Source: Apteryx mantelli
Lineage: Eukaryota > Chordata > Aves > Apterygiformes > Apterygidae
Direction: 5' to 3'
DNA: 64,000 bases
Assembly (NCBI RefSeq): GCF_036417845.1
Contig: NC_090001.1
Span: forward strand, 9,841,501-9,905,500
The notes below the pieces were generated by a model that saw nothing but the letters and a program-made list of their open reading frames with translations, was not told the origin of the DNA and ran no database searches. A program made the position numbers and the translations under genes. Below are positions 1-10,850 of this stretch, in pieces (within the stretch, counting starts at the first letter, position 1; each line of letters starts with the position of its first letter).

Positions 1-217
1 CCGCTCCTGTTCAGGCAGGGAGATGTTGAAGGATAATCCAGAGCATGTAGAGCCCCAAGGAGTGGGAAGCCGACAGTGCGCTCTGCCTTTCATGGACCAG
101 CAACATCAGTGTGACCATGAGGGTGAGGAGCACCTCCGTTGCTGGGACTCTTTGCCAAGGGGTCATCAGGAGACTTGCATGAGCAAAGTGATCCATAATG
201 AGTGGGGCTCAGTGGGC

Positions 218-347
218 CTCGTGGTTATTGCAGAGTGGGCAGAGGCAGTGGTGGAGAGGGAAGCAGCTCTCAGTGGCACTTTGTGTAATGGCTGTGCTCT
301 GGTAGCAGCCCCGCTCTCACTGGTGTCTCTTCCACTGTCGCTGAGTG
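218..347 (+). repeat. Diverged duplicate of an MROH-like intron end
   Basis: This stretch closely resembles 868-978: both hold a run reading roughly 'tggagagggaag', then 'tctcagtgg', 'taatggctg', 'tggtagcagcccc' and 'ctctcac'. The second copy ends in a splice acceptor (cttccag) that feeds an MROH-like exon. Here the equivalent position reads cttccac, so the acceptor is lost and no exon follows. I infer a local tandem duplication inside the decayed gene. Nothing else was recognised in 1-621. Confidence 0.6.
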
Positions 348-621
348 GGGACTAGCCAGAGGCTTCACTCCAAGTGTCACAGCAGCAGCTCCAGCCTTGC
401 TGGCCACCAGCAAGCTGTGGTTGCCTGCAGAACCAGTGCACTGTGACCCTGACCCCAGCCTCCCTCCCTTGGCCTGATGGCCTTTTGTCCACATGCCCCA
501 AGGTGACACTGCTCAGCGCAGCACCTACTCCCAGCTCTCCTGGGGCCATGGTGCCAGCATTGCCCCGCTCCTCCCTCTCACACAGTGTGGCATTTCTTCC
601 CTCACCTCCTTTCTCCCATAG

Positions 622-2859
622 CTGTTTGTGAAAGACCTGCAGCCTTCTGAGAGGACAAACATTGTTGTCACAGCCATTGAGGGCATGAGGAACTGCAGCA
701 CCTACAGCATGGTGGTGGCTACCCACATGCTAAAAATGTTCATGCTGGACACTGTCTCTCTGCTGGAAGATGTAAGCAGCCTGCGGCTGGTGTGCCTGGG
801 GCTTGAGCCCTCTGGGGCATTGCTTCCCCCTGCCAGACCCAGGGTTCTTGGGCACCCAACAGCCTTTGAAGGCAGCAAGGAGTGGGGGCAGTGATGGAGA
901 GGGAAGGAGATCTCAGTGGGGACTGGGGTAATGGCTGCTTTCTGGTAGCAGCCCCACTCTCACCCATGTCTCTTCCAGGTGCCGCAGATCATAAGGTGCC
1001 TCTACAGGAACCTGAAGTACATCAGGGAGTTGGCAGCCTGGGTCGCCCTAAACAGGACCCTTTGCCAGCTGGCCTCCTCAAACCCTGATGAGGTGATCGT
1101 GAGCTTGCTGTACTGCTCCCTACTCTGCAACAGATGTGGTGCCCGTCAGTCTTGAGAGCTCATCCCATGGGGAGAAGGGCACAAAGATGGTGAGAACCAA
1201 GGAGATCTCCAGGACACCCCCGAGGGACAGGGCTGTCTGTCTCTCCCACCATTTCCCAGCCCTGGTGCACCAAGTGGGCCTTCAGGAGCCAGAGCTGACC
1301 AAGTGTCCATGCCTTCAGCCCCAGAGCGCAGCTGCCATGCTCTCTGCCTGCCCCACAAGGAACTTCAGCTTGGTCATGTCCTGCCTGCCTGGGCAGAACT
1401 CTCTTGGGGCTCCCAGTGAGGAGGGGATTGGCAGGGGCAGGGCTGCCACACAGCCGGGAACCTCCAGGGCTTGCCCAGGCTATGGCACTGTGGCCAAGGA
1501 GGCACCACTGAGAGAGTGCTCTGGGCCTGCAGCACTGCTGTGACCATGTGGAAGGTGATGATGGCTAAGCCCACGGCTGCGACAGACATGCTTCGGGAGC
1601 TGCTGAGCTTGCTGGAGGACCAGCTGCTGCGCAAGCAGTCCAGCCCCGACAGGGACAACACCCACATTCTTCCCCTGCCTGTGAGTTACCAGACGAGGCC
1701 TTGCTTGCCCCAGGCTGGCACCCGCCTCTCTGGGTCCCCTCTCCCCTCCCGGTGTGCCGCAAAGCAGAGATCTCTCCTGGGCCGATAGATACAACATGCC
1801 CAGTGCCAGACCTCCGACTGCCAGCACACAGGGCTGCTGAATCCTGCTTGTGCCTCTCTGCACGCAAACACCTAGGCTGGCTATGCCCAGGCAATCTCCA
1901 TCCTACACTGTCCCTGCATCTGCCGACCTTGCTCAGCAAGCTGGAAACCCAGGCTAGGGTTGGGGCAAAGTTAGGGGCTGGAGTAGGGCTCCTGCAAAAC
2001 CTGGGCAGGCAGCAAGGCCTGGGACAGGGACCCTGGCAGAGCCTGCATGATACATGAGACCTCCCCGATGATGGTCATGCTGACCCAGGAAGGCAGCTGA
2101 GTGAAGCCATGCTGGCAGCCTGGGGCTTGACAGGAGGTGGTGGGTCATGCAGTGGCTTGGACTTTGCTGGTAATCAGGACTTGCGGTGGCTGCTCCCAAC
2201 TCCCCGCTGACCCATTCAGCTGCCCCAAGTCTTTCATGCCAGGCCCTTGGCTGTACAGCACAAGGAAAAAGGCACCAGTACCCACCGGGAAGAGCTCCCA
2301 CTGCTGGCATGTCTTGGCTGTGCCAGGCAGAGATCCAGTCCCAGCACCAAGCCAGCCAGCTCCAAATGGCATCAATTGTGAGAATGCTGTGCCCAGACTC
2401 CCACTGAGAGGGACAATGAGCCAGAATGCAGGACCAGGCTAATGCAGCCAGGTGCTCCTGGGCCTAGAGGCAGCAGCCTTCCTCCATACAGAGGAGGCCC
2501 TCCATATATCAGGGCCCACTTGGAGATTTGTTCTCTGCACTGCACCCTCTGTGGCCAAGCCATGGTGTGTGCAGATTCCTGGCCCTGGACACTGAGCCCT
2601 GATGGGAAATCAGCAACCACAGCACTTTTGGCAGCCGGAGTGTCTTTCCTTGCATCACAAAAGGAAGTTGTCTTTCACACAGGCAAGGAAAAATGCAGAG
2701 CCTCCTCCCAGACATCATGGAGTGGCTGTAGGGTGCTCACAGGGACATGTGTGTGGAAAGCCTGATGTTGCTGAGAAGCATCCTCAGCTACCTGGAAATG
2801 AAGGGGTCCAACCCCATTGCTCTGCAACTGGCTGAGAAGCTTCTGCCATGTTTGATGAT
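622..2859 (+). pseudogene. MROH-like (maestro HEAT-like repeat) gene fragment, decayed
   Basis: Four exon-like blocks read as helical HEAT-type repeats typical of bird maestro HEAT-like genes. Block 1 (622-771) follows an acceptor (cccatag), has 50 open codons starting LFVKDLQPSERT, and ends at an intact gtaagc donor. Block 2 (979-1133) starts VPQIIRCLYRNLKYIREL and includes SSNPDEVIVSLL; its donor is mutated, reading cag|at. Block 3 (1533-1680) contains TMWKVMMAKP and LRELLSLLEDQ and ends at gtgagt. Reading phases agree across blocks 1-3. Block 4 (about 2692-2859) contains MLLRSILSYLEMKGSNPIA but has an in-frame TAG at 2730-2732 and an apparent 1-base loss before its gtaagg donor. The exons expected between blocks 3 and 4 were not found. 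Family assignment rests on recalled family patterns. MROH function in birds is not established. A pseudogene or truncated duplicate is the best reading. Confidence 0.68.
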
Positions 2860-2984
2860 GTAAGGCTAGTGGGAGAGCCAGGGGCTCTCCTCACATGTCC
2901 AAGGGTCTAAATGCATGGCTATGGATGCTGTGTGTCCCTCTGCACATGTGCCCATTGGCACCTGAATTTGCGCTTCCTGCCACA

Positions 2985-5118
2985 GGCCCTGCTGCCTGTC
3001 AGGAAACCTTCTGTGGCTTCATGAGTAGTCAAAGGCTGAAAAAGGAAATAGTGGAGCCATTGCTGAATAGAGTTGGAGGCCTAGTGAGAGTGAACACACA
3101 GAATGCTGAGGAAGACCTTCGTGATTAGCGCAAAAGTTCAAGAAGGAGAAGTGTGGATGAGGATCCAGCAGTGCATGAGGATTGACTCAGCTGTGAGAAC
3201 TCGACATCTCAGGTCCATGGGACTCAGTGGGCTGCATCTGACCGTGCTGAGAAAACTGGACAGCATCCTTTCTCAATGGCAGGAGGAAAGCAAAGTTTGC
3301 ACCCTTCTTCAAAAAAGGCCAAAAGCATGATCCAAGGATCAACAGGCTGGTTGTTTGTTCAGTCCATCTTCACTTCAGTCCCTGGGGAAATCATGGAGTG
3401 AATCCTCTTGGAAAACCACTGGGCACATAGAGGAGAATGTGCCTGTGAACCGTCATCATGGATTTCCCAAGGATTAATCATGCCTGACCAACCTGATTGC
3501 CTACTAGGATAAAATAACTGGATTTGTGGAGGAGGGGAGAGCAGTGAATGCCACTTAAAGTTTTCTTTAGCAGGACTTTTCAGTCTCCCACAATAGTCCT
3601 GTATGATAGTCAGGATGTGATAGTCTAGATGGGTGGATGCCCAGAGGAACGGAACACTGGTTAGGTGACTGTGCTCAGAATAGAGAGGTGGATGGGCTGT
3701 ACTGTCCCTGGGGGCCATGAAGAAGTGGAATCTTTCAGGGGTCTGTCCTGGGACCTGCCCTGTTTTACAACATTATCAGTCACCTGGGAGAGGCCTGCAC
3801 ATGACAAGAAATCAGGAGGACTGGTCTATATGCTCAAGGACATGGCAGCTATCCAGAAGGACCTAGAGAGGCCACAAGAGAAGCCAACAGGATCCTCATG
3901 GAATTCAGAAAAGGGCTGTCTAAGAAATTCTCAGTACTTTGGGGTTACATCACAGCAGAAGCTTCATTTACTATAGCTAGCTATAGGAGAGAGCACATGG
4001 TGGCAATGATGACAATAAGCCTCACCAGTGTGGTCGCTGCATGCCACCAGGAACAAGGCCTTTTATGTACTTTCTCACATATTTGAGAAACATTTTAACC
4101 GATCAAAAGTCATAATCAAAAACCTTTCCTTTTATGGAATGCTATAGTTATACATCCCTTGCACCTCAAGGCCATTTGGATCCGGTTTTGACTGGTGACT
4201 CTGCTTACAGCTCATCTGTGAAGGAAAATGCTAGAACAGTTAAGAAGCATCCACATTAGGCCTCAGCAAAGATTGTCTTTTAAATTGCCAAACAGCAGGC
4301 GAACCCCCAAATAGATTACCTAGTCTGTATATTTACACAGACTACCACAGGACGATTCCAGATCCTCCCCTTCGGAAGGAAGACCTCTTGCAGTGATTCA
4401 GGCTGGGGACAGGCTGGCCAGGAGCAGCTCTGTGGAGAAGGCCCTGGCTGTCATGGTGGCGGCAAGGTGGACATGAGCCAGCAGTGTGCCCATGCAGCAA
4501 GGAAGGCCAACAGCATCCCGGGCTGTGTGACCAAGGGAGGTGATCACTCCCCATGACTCAGTGCTTGTTAGACACAGTAGAGTGCACACCAGAGCACTCT
4601 AGATTACTGTGTCCAGTTTCAGGCCCACAATATAGAAAAGACATTGACAAACTGGAGTGAGTTCAGTAGAGGGTCATGAAGAAGCTCAGGGGGTTACAGC
4701 ACTTGCCCTGTGAGGAGAGCTGAAGGAAGAGGGCTTGTTCAGCCTGGAGAAAAGATGGCTTTGGGGGTAGTAATTGAAGCTTCCCAATACTTATGATGTG
4801 GTTATAATGGTGATAGAGCCAGGCCCTTCACAGTAGTGCACTGTGGGTGGACAAGAGACAACAAGCAGAAGTTGAAAGGAGAGTGGTTCAGATTGGGCAG
4901 AGGTAGCATTTGTTTCGCCAGGAGGGTAGTTAAGCATTGGAAGAGGTTGCCCAGAGAGGTTGTGCAGTCTCCATCCTTGGAGTTTTTCAAGGCTTTATGG
5001 GATAAAGCTCTGAGCGGCATAGTCTGACGTCAACCTGACCCTTCCTGGAGCAGCAGGTGGGACTATGGACATCTGGATGTCCCTTCCAGCACAAATTATT
5101 ATTTGATTTTATGATACA
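2985..5118 (+). mobile_element. CR1 LINE fragment, sense
   Basis: It begins in the linker before the reverse transcriptase domain; the translation around 3000-3120 has an SSQRLKKE...PLLN pattern like CR1 ORF2. It continues through the 'ggactcagtgggctgcatctg' region and runs to the CR1 3' end, with 'tggaagaggttgcccagagagg' near 4940 and a degenerate tail 'attatttgattttatgat' at 5097-5114. Many stops and indels are present, so it is an old inactive copy. It lies directly after the last MROH-like exon. Confidence 0.8.
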
Positions 5119-6714
5119 TGTTTCTGTGACCATTTCTGACACTCCTGGGTACTAGAGAAAGGCTGAGAGAGTGTGGAGATGTGACACAGAGCTTCAAGGT
5201 GATTCCCAGACTTCCCAAAAGGCGGCTGGAGGCCAGAGACACACTACAAGGGCTAGGGAGAGGGAGAGGTCTCCTGCACATCAGCACTCCTGAAGGGATG
5301 AGGAGAGCATGCGTCAAGCTCCAGTGCACACACCTGTGTTGGCACTTATACTGAAATGACTGTGATTCTCATAAAAAAAACCCAATCCTCCCACTGAGGC
5401 AAATGTCTCTTGTCCTTAGAAGCCACAGCACAAATGTCTGCATCCATGGGTCCACGTTCCCCTCCCCTTCCAGCCAGAGCAGTGGCTGAAGAGACTGCAT
5501 CTCATGACACACAAGTCCAACATGATTAAGAGGAATCAGACCTCCTGCAGCTTACGTTTGTGCCACAACAGGAGCAAAGGAGGCCCCGGGCACCTTCCAG
5601 GAAGGAGAGATGGGCCTGAACCAGGAGGACATGTCAGTAGCTCTGATCCTGTCAACCTCCAACACGCCAGGCCCCTGTGCCTCAGAGACAGGTTAGGGGG
5701 CTCTCTCCCCTCGGGGAGAGACAGAGCCTGGCACCCCAGGGGGACTCACCCCATTGCCCAGGGCAAGTCTCCATGGCTGGGAGGAAATGCCTGTGGCTCA
5801 GCCTCTTCCTCCCTGCTGACCATTGCGGGAGGCTGGAGGGACCAACTCAGGTGATCACGGCTCTCTAAACCTGAGAGAGTCAGTGAATAGACAGTTGTCT
5901 GCAGGGAGGGGAAGGGAATCCCATGTCATGGCATCTCTCCTGGTTCTGCTTCATGAGACTGGAGGAGTCCTAGCACTGCCTTCCTCAGTTCCTTTTCAAA
6001 AGAGCATGACCCAGAGTTGAAATGACCCAGAAGTATGAAGAAAGGAAGCCTTGCCGGAGGAATTTACAAAGTTCTCACCAGATCAGAGGTTTCAGTCTCC
6101 TTTGAGAGCCAATTATGCATTGCTCACTCTCTGCAGTCCCTGGGGAGAGCTGAGCTGTGGCAGGAACCTTCAAAGATTTGTTTCTGCTGTAAACCTCAGG
6201 ACACTCTGGTACTTCTGGGGTCTCCCTGCAGGAACAGCTGGAAGAAGGTGGCAATGGCAGGACAAAGCCTGAGCCTTGATTTGGGGTTTGCAGAGAGTTC
6301 AGGGAAGACAAGGATGTGATGGGGAAGTTGCAGAGGGTGGGACCCCGACCTTGATCGCCATTCTGAGGCACCATCAGCGCAGAGGTCACCCCTGCGTGCC
6401 GACGATTGGAGGTTGGTGCTAGATGTCCTGAGACAAGTCAGGGTGCTATTTATTTTGCTGCTGGGTGTTTGCAAAGGGAAAGCTTGCAAGTGAGACCACA
6501 GTTTCAGTCCTGTCCTTTCCTTCTTGTCTCCCCACCCAGCTCCCTCCTTCCCCCAGACTCCCCCCGCACCCGAGTCCCTGGCACTGCAGAGCAGAGATCC
6601 TGGGACGGGACTGGGGATGCTGACTTACAGCTGGGCTGCTGGTGTGTTGGAGCCAACCCCGGGGCATTAACCCACCTCAGCCGGGATGGAGGAACAGTCT
6701 GGGCAGGGAGTCTT

Positions 6715-6850
6715 TCCTACTCTCCTTCCATCTATCATTTTCTCTCCTTCTCTGTGTCTCTTTTGCTCTCGATCTCTGTTTCCCTTCTGCTGCCTCTCTG
6801 TCTCCCTGTTTTTCTGTCTCTGTCTCTTGTCTATCTTTCTTCTCTCCGTC
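6715..6850. repeat. Pyrimidine-rich (TCTCTG/TCTC) low-complexity tract
   Basis: About 135 bases are almost entirely C and T on the plus strand, with repeated tctctg and tctgtctc units. This is degenerate simple sequence. The long frames read through it (Ser/Leu/Phe-rich on one strand, Arg/Glu/Lys-rich on the other) are composition artefacts. Confidence 0.85.
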
Positions 6851-6991
6851 ATTCAAAGACCTGTAATTTTGGTGTGAGACTCTCAGATTTTTCAGCACTG
6901 ACTCTCACCCACCCAGGCAGAGGCTTGGGGATGTCAGGCATTCTGTAGTGATGCTGGTGACCTCTCCTAACGCTGTCATCATCACCTGCAG

Positions 6992-7015
6992 AAGCAATTC
7001 ATCCCAGTTGAGAAG
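6992..7015 (+). other. Possible 24-base micro-exon
   Basis: The 24 bases lie between 'atcacctgcag' and a strong 5' splice site (gag aag|gtgagtg). They are open in one frame (KQFIPVEK). This could be a 5' untranslated exon of the olfactory receptor at 9.4 kb, whose coding exon has an acceptor at 9375, but the acceptor here has a weak pyrimidine tract and chance is a real alternative. Confidence 0.2.
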
Positions 7016-8105
7016 GTGAGTGTAAAGTCAGTTTGGGGGAGTGTGGCTGTTTGGAGGGACTCATCCCTCCCAGGAACCCTCTAGGCAAGCTGGGTGTCAT
7101 CCTTTGGTGTCTATAAGTCACTGTAATAGGTCTAATGGCAGCTGAAGGGAATCATCAGGGAAATGATTTTCTCCTTCCCTGTTTTTGTGAACCCCCCCAG
7201 GAAGGGGCACTGGGTGGAGGGCTGTGTGTCTCAGGCACAGACTTTCCGTGACCATGCATTCAGGCGTGTCCTGGGCATTGCCATGCCTCTGACCTTGCTT
7301 CTGTCCCCCTCACCCCAGCACACTGGGGACCCCCCCTGCCAGTGCCCAGCAGTGCTGAGCAGGGAGCCCCATGAGCGCAGCTGTCCATGCTGAGGTCCAG
7401 CTGTTGGGCTGTGGTGTTCAGGGAGGCAGCCCCTGAACCCTCAGGAACCACCACTGAGGAGGAAAAGATGTCAAGCCAATGACCTTCCCTGTGCTTTTCC
7501 CTTACTCCCTGCAAAAAGTTTCTCCTTCTCACTTTTCTCCCCAGAGAGGCTCCAATGAGCAGATTCTAGCTATCTACTGAGACAGTCCACTGTGAAGTCC
7601 TTTGTGCATCTCTGCTTGAAACCCTTGATCAGAGCTATGTCTGTGTAAAAAGCTGGGCTGTCTAGGAACAATCTTTTCTCCTCCAAACAGAAAAGAGCTA
7701 CAGAGAGCCAGGACCACTCCACCTTTGCAGGGCTGATTCTTTTTGTGCAAGGAGAAAAGGTGTCTGGCATGATATGCTTTCACCTGAGGAATCCTTTTGG
7801 GAGTGGGATTTCCTTTTCCCCCCTCTCTGCGATATCTGTTTCAGGCCTTAGAGCGGAAGGATCTCTTTCCTTGACGTCTCAGCTGGGTGCTAAGGGGATA
7901 ACTTTGAACACGGTTAACAAGGCTGTCTCAGCTCGAGCAGGAGGACATTCTCTGTTAATGTCACAGTATAAAGAAAGTAACTCAGTGGGGCAGCTCATGC
8001 CTGTGGTCAAAAGGGGATGCTCCTCAGATGAGTGGTTTTCCCCTCTGGAAAATCCTGTTTCTCACCATGGAGCCAATAAAGGGAATGTCAATGGATGTTC
8101 ATCCA

Positions 8106-9262
8106 TCAGCGGTGGCTGTTGTTTTTCTCAGCTTCAGTAAGGCTTTTGACCCTGCCTCCCGTAGCATGCTCATAGACAATCTGATTAAATGTGGCTAGAT
8201 AAGTAGACCATGAGGTGGACTGAAAACGGGCTGGACTGCTGGGTTCAGAGGGTTGTGATCAGTGGCACAAAGTCCAGCTGGAGGCCACTCACTAGTGGTG
8301 TCCCCCAGGGTCAACACTGGGGCCAATACTGTTTAACATCTTCATTAACGACTTGGGTGATGAGACCGAATGTACCCTGAGCAAATTTTCAAATGATACA
8401 AACCTGGGAGGAGTGGCTGATACACCAGGTGATTGTGCTGCCATTTAGAGGGACCTTGACAGACTGGAAAAACGGGCAGGGAGGGACCTCCTGAAGTTCA
8501 ATAAATGGAAGTGTGAAGTCCTGCACCTGAGGAGAAATAAATCCATGCACAAGCACACTCTGGGGGCTGACCAGCTGGACAGCAGCTTTGCAGAGAAGGA
8601 CGTGGGTGTCCCGGTGGACAAGTTGAACATGAACCAGCCATGCAGCCTTGTGGCAAAGGTGGTCAACAGTATCCTGGGCTGCTTTAGGAAGAGAATTGCC
8701 AGCAGGTCAAGGGAGAGGATCCTTCCCCTCTGCTCAGCTCTGGTGAGGTCACATCTGGAGTACTGTGTCCAGTTCTGGCTCCCAAGTACAAGACATGGAC
8801 TTTCTGGAGCAAGCCCAGCAAAGGGCCACAAAGATGACTGCGGTTACTGGAGTATCTGTAATACGAGGAGAGGCTGGGAGAGCTGGGACTGTTCAGCCTG
8901 GTGAAGAGAAGACTTAGGGGGGAGTTTATCAATGTGTATAAATATCTGAAGGGAGGGTGTAAAGAGGACAGGGCCAGACTCTGCTCACTGGTGCCCGGTG
9001 CCAGGATGAGAGGCAATGGACACAAACAGAAACACAGGAAATTCCATCGGAACATAAGAAAACTTCTTCACTGTGAGGGTGGTTGAACACTGGAACAGGT
9101 TGCCTAGAGAAGCGGTGGAATCTCCATCCTTGAAGATACTCAGTACCTGACTGGACATGGTCTTGGGCAACCTGCGGTAGCTGACTGCTTGAGCAGGGGG
9201 GTTAGACCAGATGGTCTGCATAGGTCCCTTCCAACCTCAACTATTCTGTGACTCTGGGATTC
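8106..9262 (+). mobile_element. CR1 LINE fragment, sense, 5' truncated
   Basis: It starts within the reverse transcriptase region (VVFLSFSKAFDPAS-type reading near 8110-8160) and runs to the CR1 3' end at 'aacctcaactattctgtgactctgg' (about 9235-9257). The RT catalytic box that normally reads FADD is changed to FSND near 8390. Frameshifts and stops make it inactive. It ends about 110 bases before the splice acceptor of the neighbouring receptor gene. Confidence 0.88.
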
Positions 9263-9359
9263 TTTAGTGTGTTTTTTTTTTTTTTTCCTCTGAGTGCAGA
9301 ATCGCATGACTGTTCTTCTGGCAAAAACTTTCTATCCCATGTTTTAATACAGAAAGAAA

Positions 9360-9375
9360 TATTCTTTTTTTGCAG
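9360..9375 (+). promoter_or_regulatory. 3' splice site before the receptor coding exon
   Basis: A run 'tattctttttttgcag' precedes the start codon by 38 bases. Vertebrate olfactory receptors usually have one coding exon preceded by an intron in the 5' untranslated region, and this site fits that arrangement. Confidence 0.55.
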
Positions 9376-9413
9376 GCCTCCTTCTTGAAAGCAGGAAAAA
9401 GAAAGACAGATCT

Positions 9414-10381
9414 ATGATGCTGATGGAGAAATGGGAATGGGACAATGGGACATCACCGATTGAGTTCCTCCTGCTGGGAATGGGGAATATCCCAGCACTC
9501 CAGAGACCGCTCTTCCTCCTCTCACTCATGATCTACTTAGTGTCTGTGTTTGGGAATATCCTCATCGTTGTGCTGGTGGTTGCAGACCGGCATCTTCATA
9601 CCCCCATGTACTTCTTCCTGGGCAATCTGTCCTCCTTGGAGATCTGCTACAGCTCCACCATCCTGCCTCGACTGCTGGCCAGCCTCCTGACTGGGGACAG
9701 GACCATCTCTGTTCATGGCTGTATTGCTCAGTTCTATTTCTTTGGCAGTTTTGCAGCTGCAGAGTGTTACCTGCTGGCCATGATGTCCTACGATCGGTAC
9801 TTGGCCATATGCCAGCCCTTGCTCTATGCCAGCCTCATGACCTGGAAGGTCTGTTTCCAGATGGCGGCTGGGTCTTGGCTAATGGGATTCCTTATCCCTA
9901 CAGCAGTGACTCCTTTCTTGGCCCAGCCGAAGTTTTATGGCCCCGAGGCAATAGACCACTTCTTCTGTGATCTTACCCCATTGCTGGAGCTTGCCTGCAG
10001 TGACACCAGGAAGGTCAGGCTCGTTGCTTTCATATTCGGCTTCTTGGATGTGGTCCTCCCCTTTCTGTTCACGCTGGCCTCCTACATGTGCATCATAGCT
10101 GCCATCCTGAGGATCCCATCCAGCGTGGGCAGGCAGAAGGCCTTCTCCACCTGCTCCTCTCACCTCACTATTGTCACTGTTTTCTATGCCACCCTCATCA
10201 TTGTCTACATGCTGCCCAGAACCCCCCCGCTAAGGCAGCTAAGGCAGCTCAGTTCTCCTTTTTCTACACTGTCCTCACGCCCCTGGTCAATCCCCTCATC
10301 TACAGCCTGTGGAACAGGGAGGTCAGAGAGGCCCTCAGAAAAGCACTCAGGAAAGCTCTGGCTTTCACCCAGAGCTCATAG
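9414..10381 (+). pseudogene. Class II olfactory receptor with a late frameshift
   Basis: A seven-transmembrane odorant receptor of the plasma membrane of olfactory neurons. It carries the N-terminal sequon NGT, GN in TM1, LHTPMYFFLGNLSSLE (IC1/TM2), MSYDRYLAICQPL (end of TM3), the SY-type TM5 region, and [13 protein letters not shown] (TM6). The first frame is open from the ATG at 9414 (MMLMEKW; 9417 is equally possible) to about codon 271. A run of seven C at 10222-10228 then puts the downstream frame off by one base. The expected TM7 segment ([17 protein letters not shown]) continues in another frame to a TAG at 10379-10381. Without correction the protein has an unrelated tail of about 55 residues and no TM7. 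The motifs look closest to the OR6/OR10/OR11 group rather than OR14; this is recalled, not searched. A sequencing error in the homopolymer would restore an intact gene. Confidence 0.85.
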
Positions 10382-10401
10382 CAGTTGTGCACTATTGTGT
10401 A

Positions 10402-10416
10402 AATAAAGACAATAAA
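10402..10416 (+). terminator. Polyadenylation signals
   Basis: Two AATAAA hexamers (10402-10407 and 10411-10416) lie about 20 and 30 bases after the receptor stop codon, so the 3' untranslated region could be very short. Confidence 0.5.
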
Positions 10417-10559
10417 GTAGTGTTGCTACCGGTGAGAAATTTTGCAACCTTGTCATCTTTTTTCTCTAGTGAGGGCAAATTCATGGCTTAGGGGTCAGGT
10501 TCCCCACGGATCTCAACTCCTTTTTCTGTCTGCAGTAGGGGGCCTTGGGAGTCACATCT

Positions 10560-10850
10560 CGGTTGACGGTGTTTTCCACCAGGGCACATTACTGACTCCT
10601 CTTCAGCTTCCTCACGAAGAGCCCCAGGTCCTCTTCTGCAAAGCTGCTCTCTCACCAGTCAGCACCTAGGCCGTCTTTTGCATGGGGCTGTTGGGGTTGT
10701 TCCAGCCCAGGTCCAGGACTCTGCCCTTTCCTTGGCTGAATTTCAGGAGGCTCCTGCCAGCCCAAATCTGCAGTGTGTTTAGGTCCCCTTGAGTAGCAAC
10801 CCAGCTCTCCAGAGTATCGGGCAGTAGATAACAGAGACCAGAGCTCTGGG
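10560..10850 (-). mobile_element. CR1 LINE fragment, antisense
   Basis: Reading the plus strand, 'gccccaggtcctcttctgc', 'ggctgaatttcaggaggctcctg' and 'ctccagagtatcgggca' follow the order of an antisense CR1 reverse transcriptase to 3' region. It is strongly diverged. Confidence 0.7.

Larger units (their letters stand above)
5119..8105. other. Unassigned intergenic DNA
   Basis: No coding region, RNA gene or identifiable repeat family could be supported here. Two things stand out: a pyrimidine-rich tract at 6715-6850 and a 24-base stretch bounded by splice-like signals at 6992-7015, listed separately. The remaining open frames are short and show no family motif. Confidence 0.6.

Noticed and set aside
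2985..3130. A further MROH exon after the 2859 donor
   Set aside because: The translation fits the CR1 pattern before reverse transcriptase better and is continuous with the CR1 that follows.
6406..6948. 180-codon open frame
   Set aside because: Its second half is the translation of a TCTC-rich low-complexity tract.
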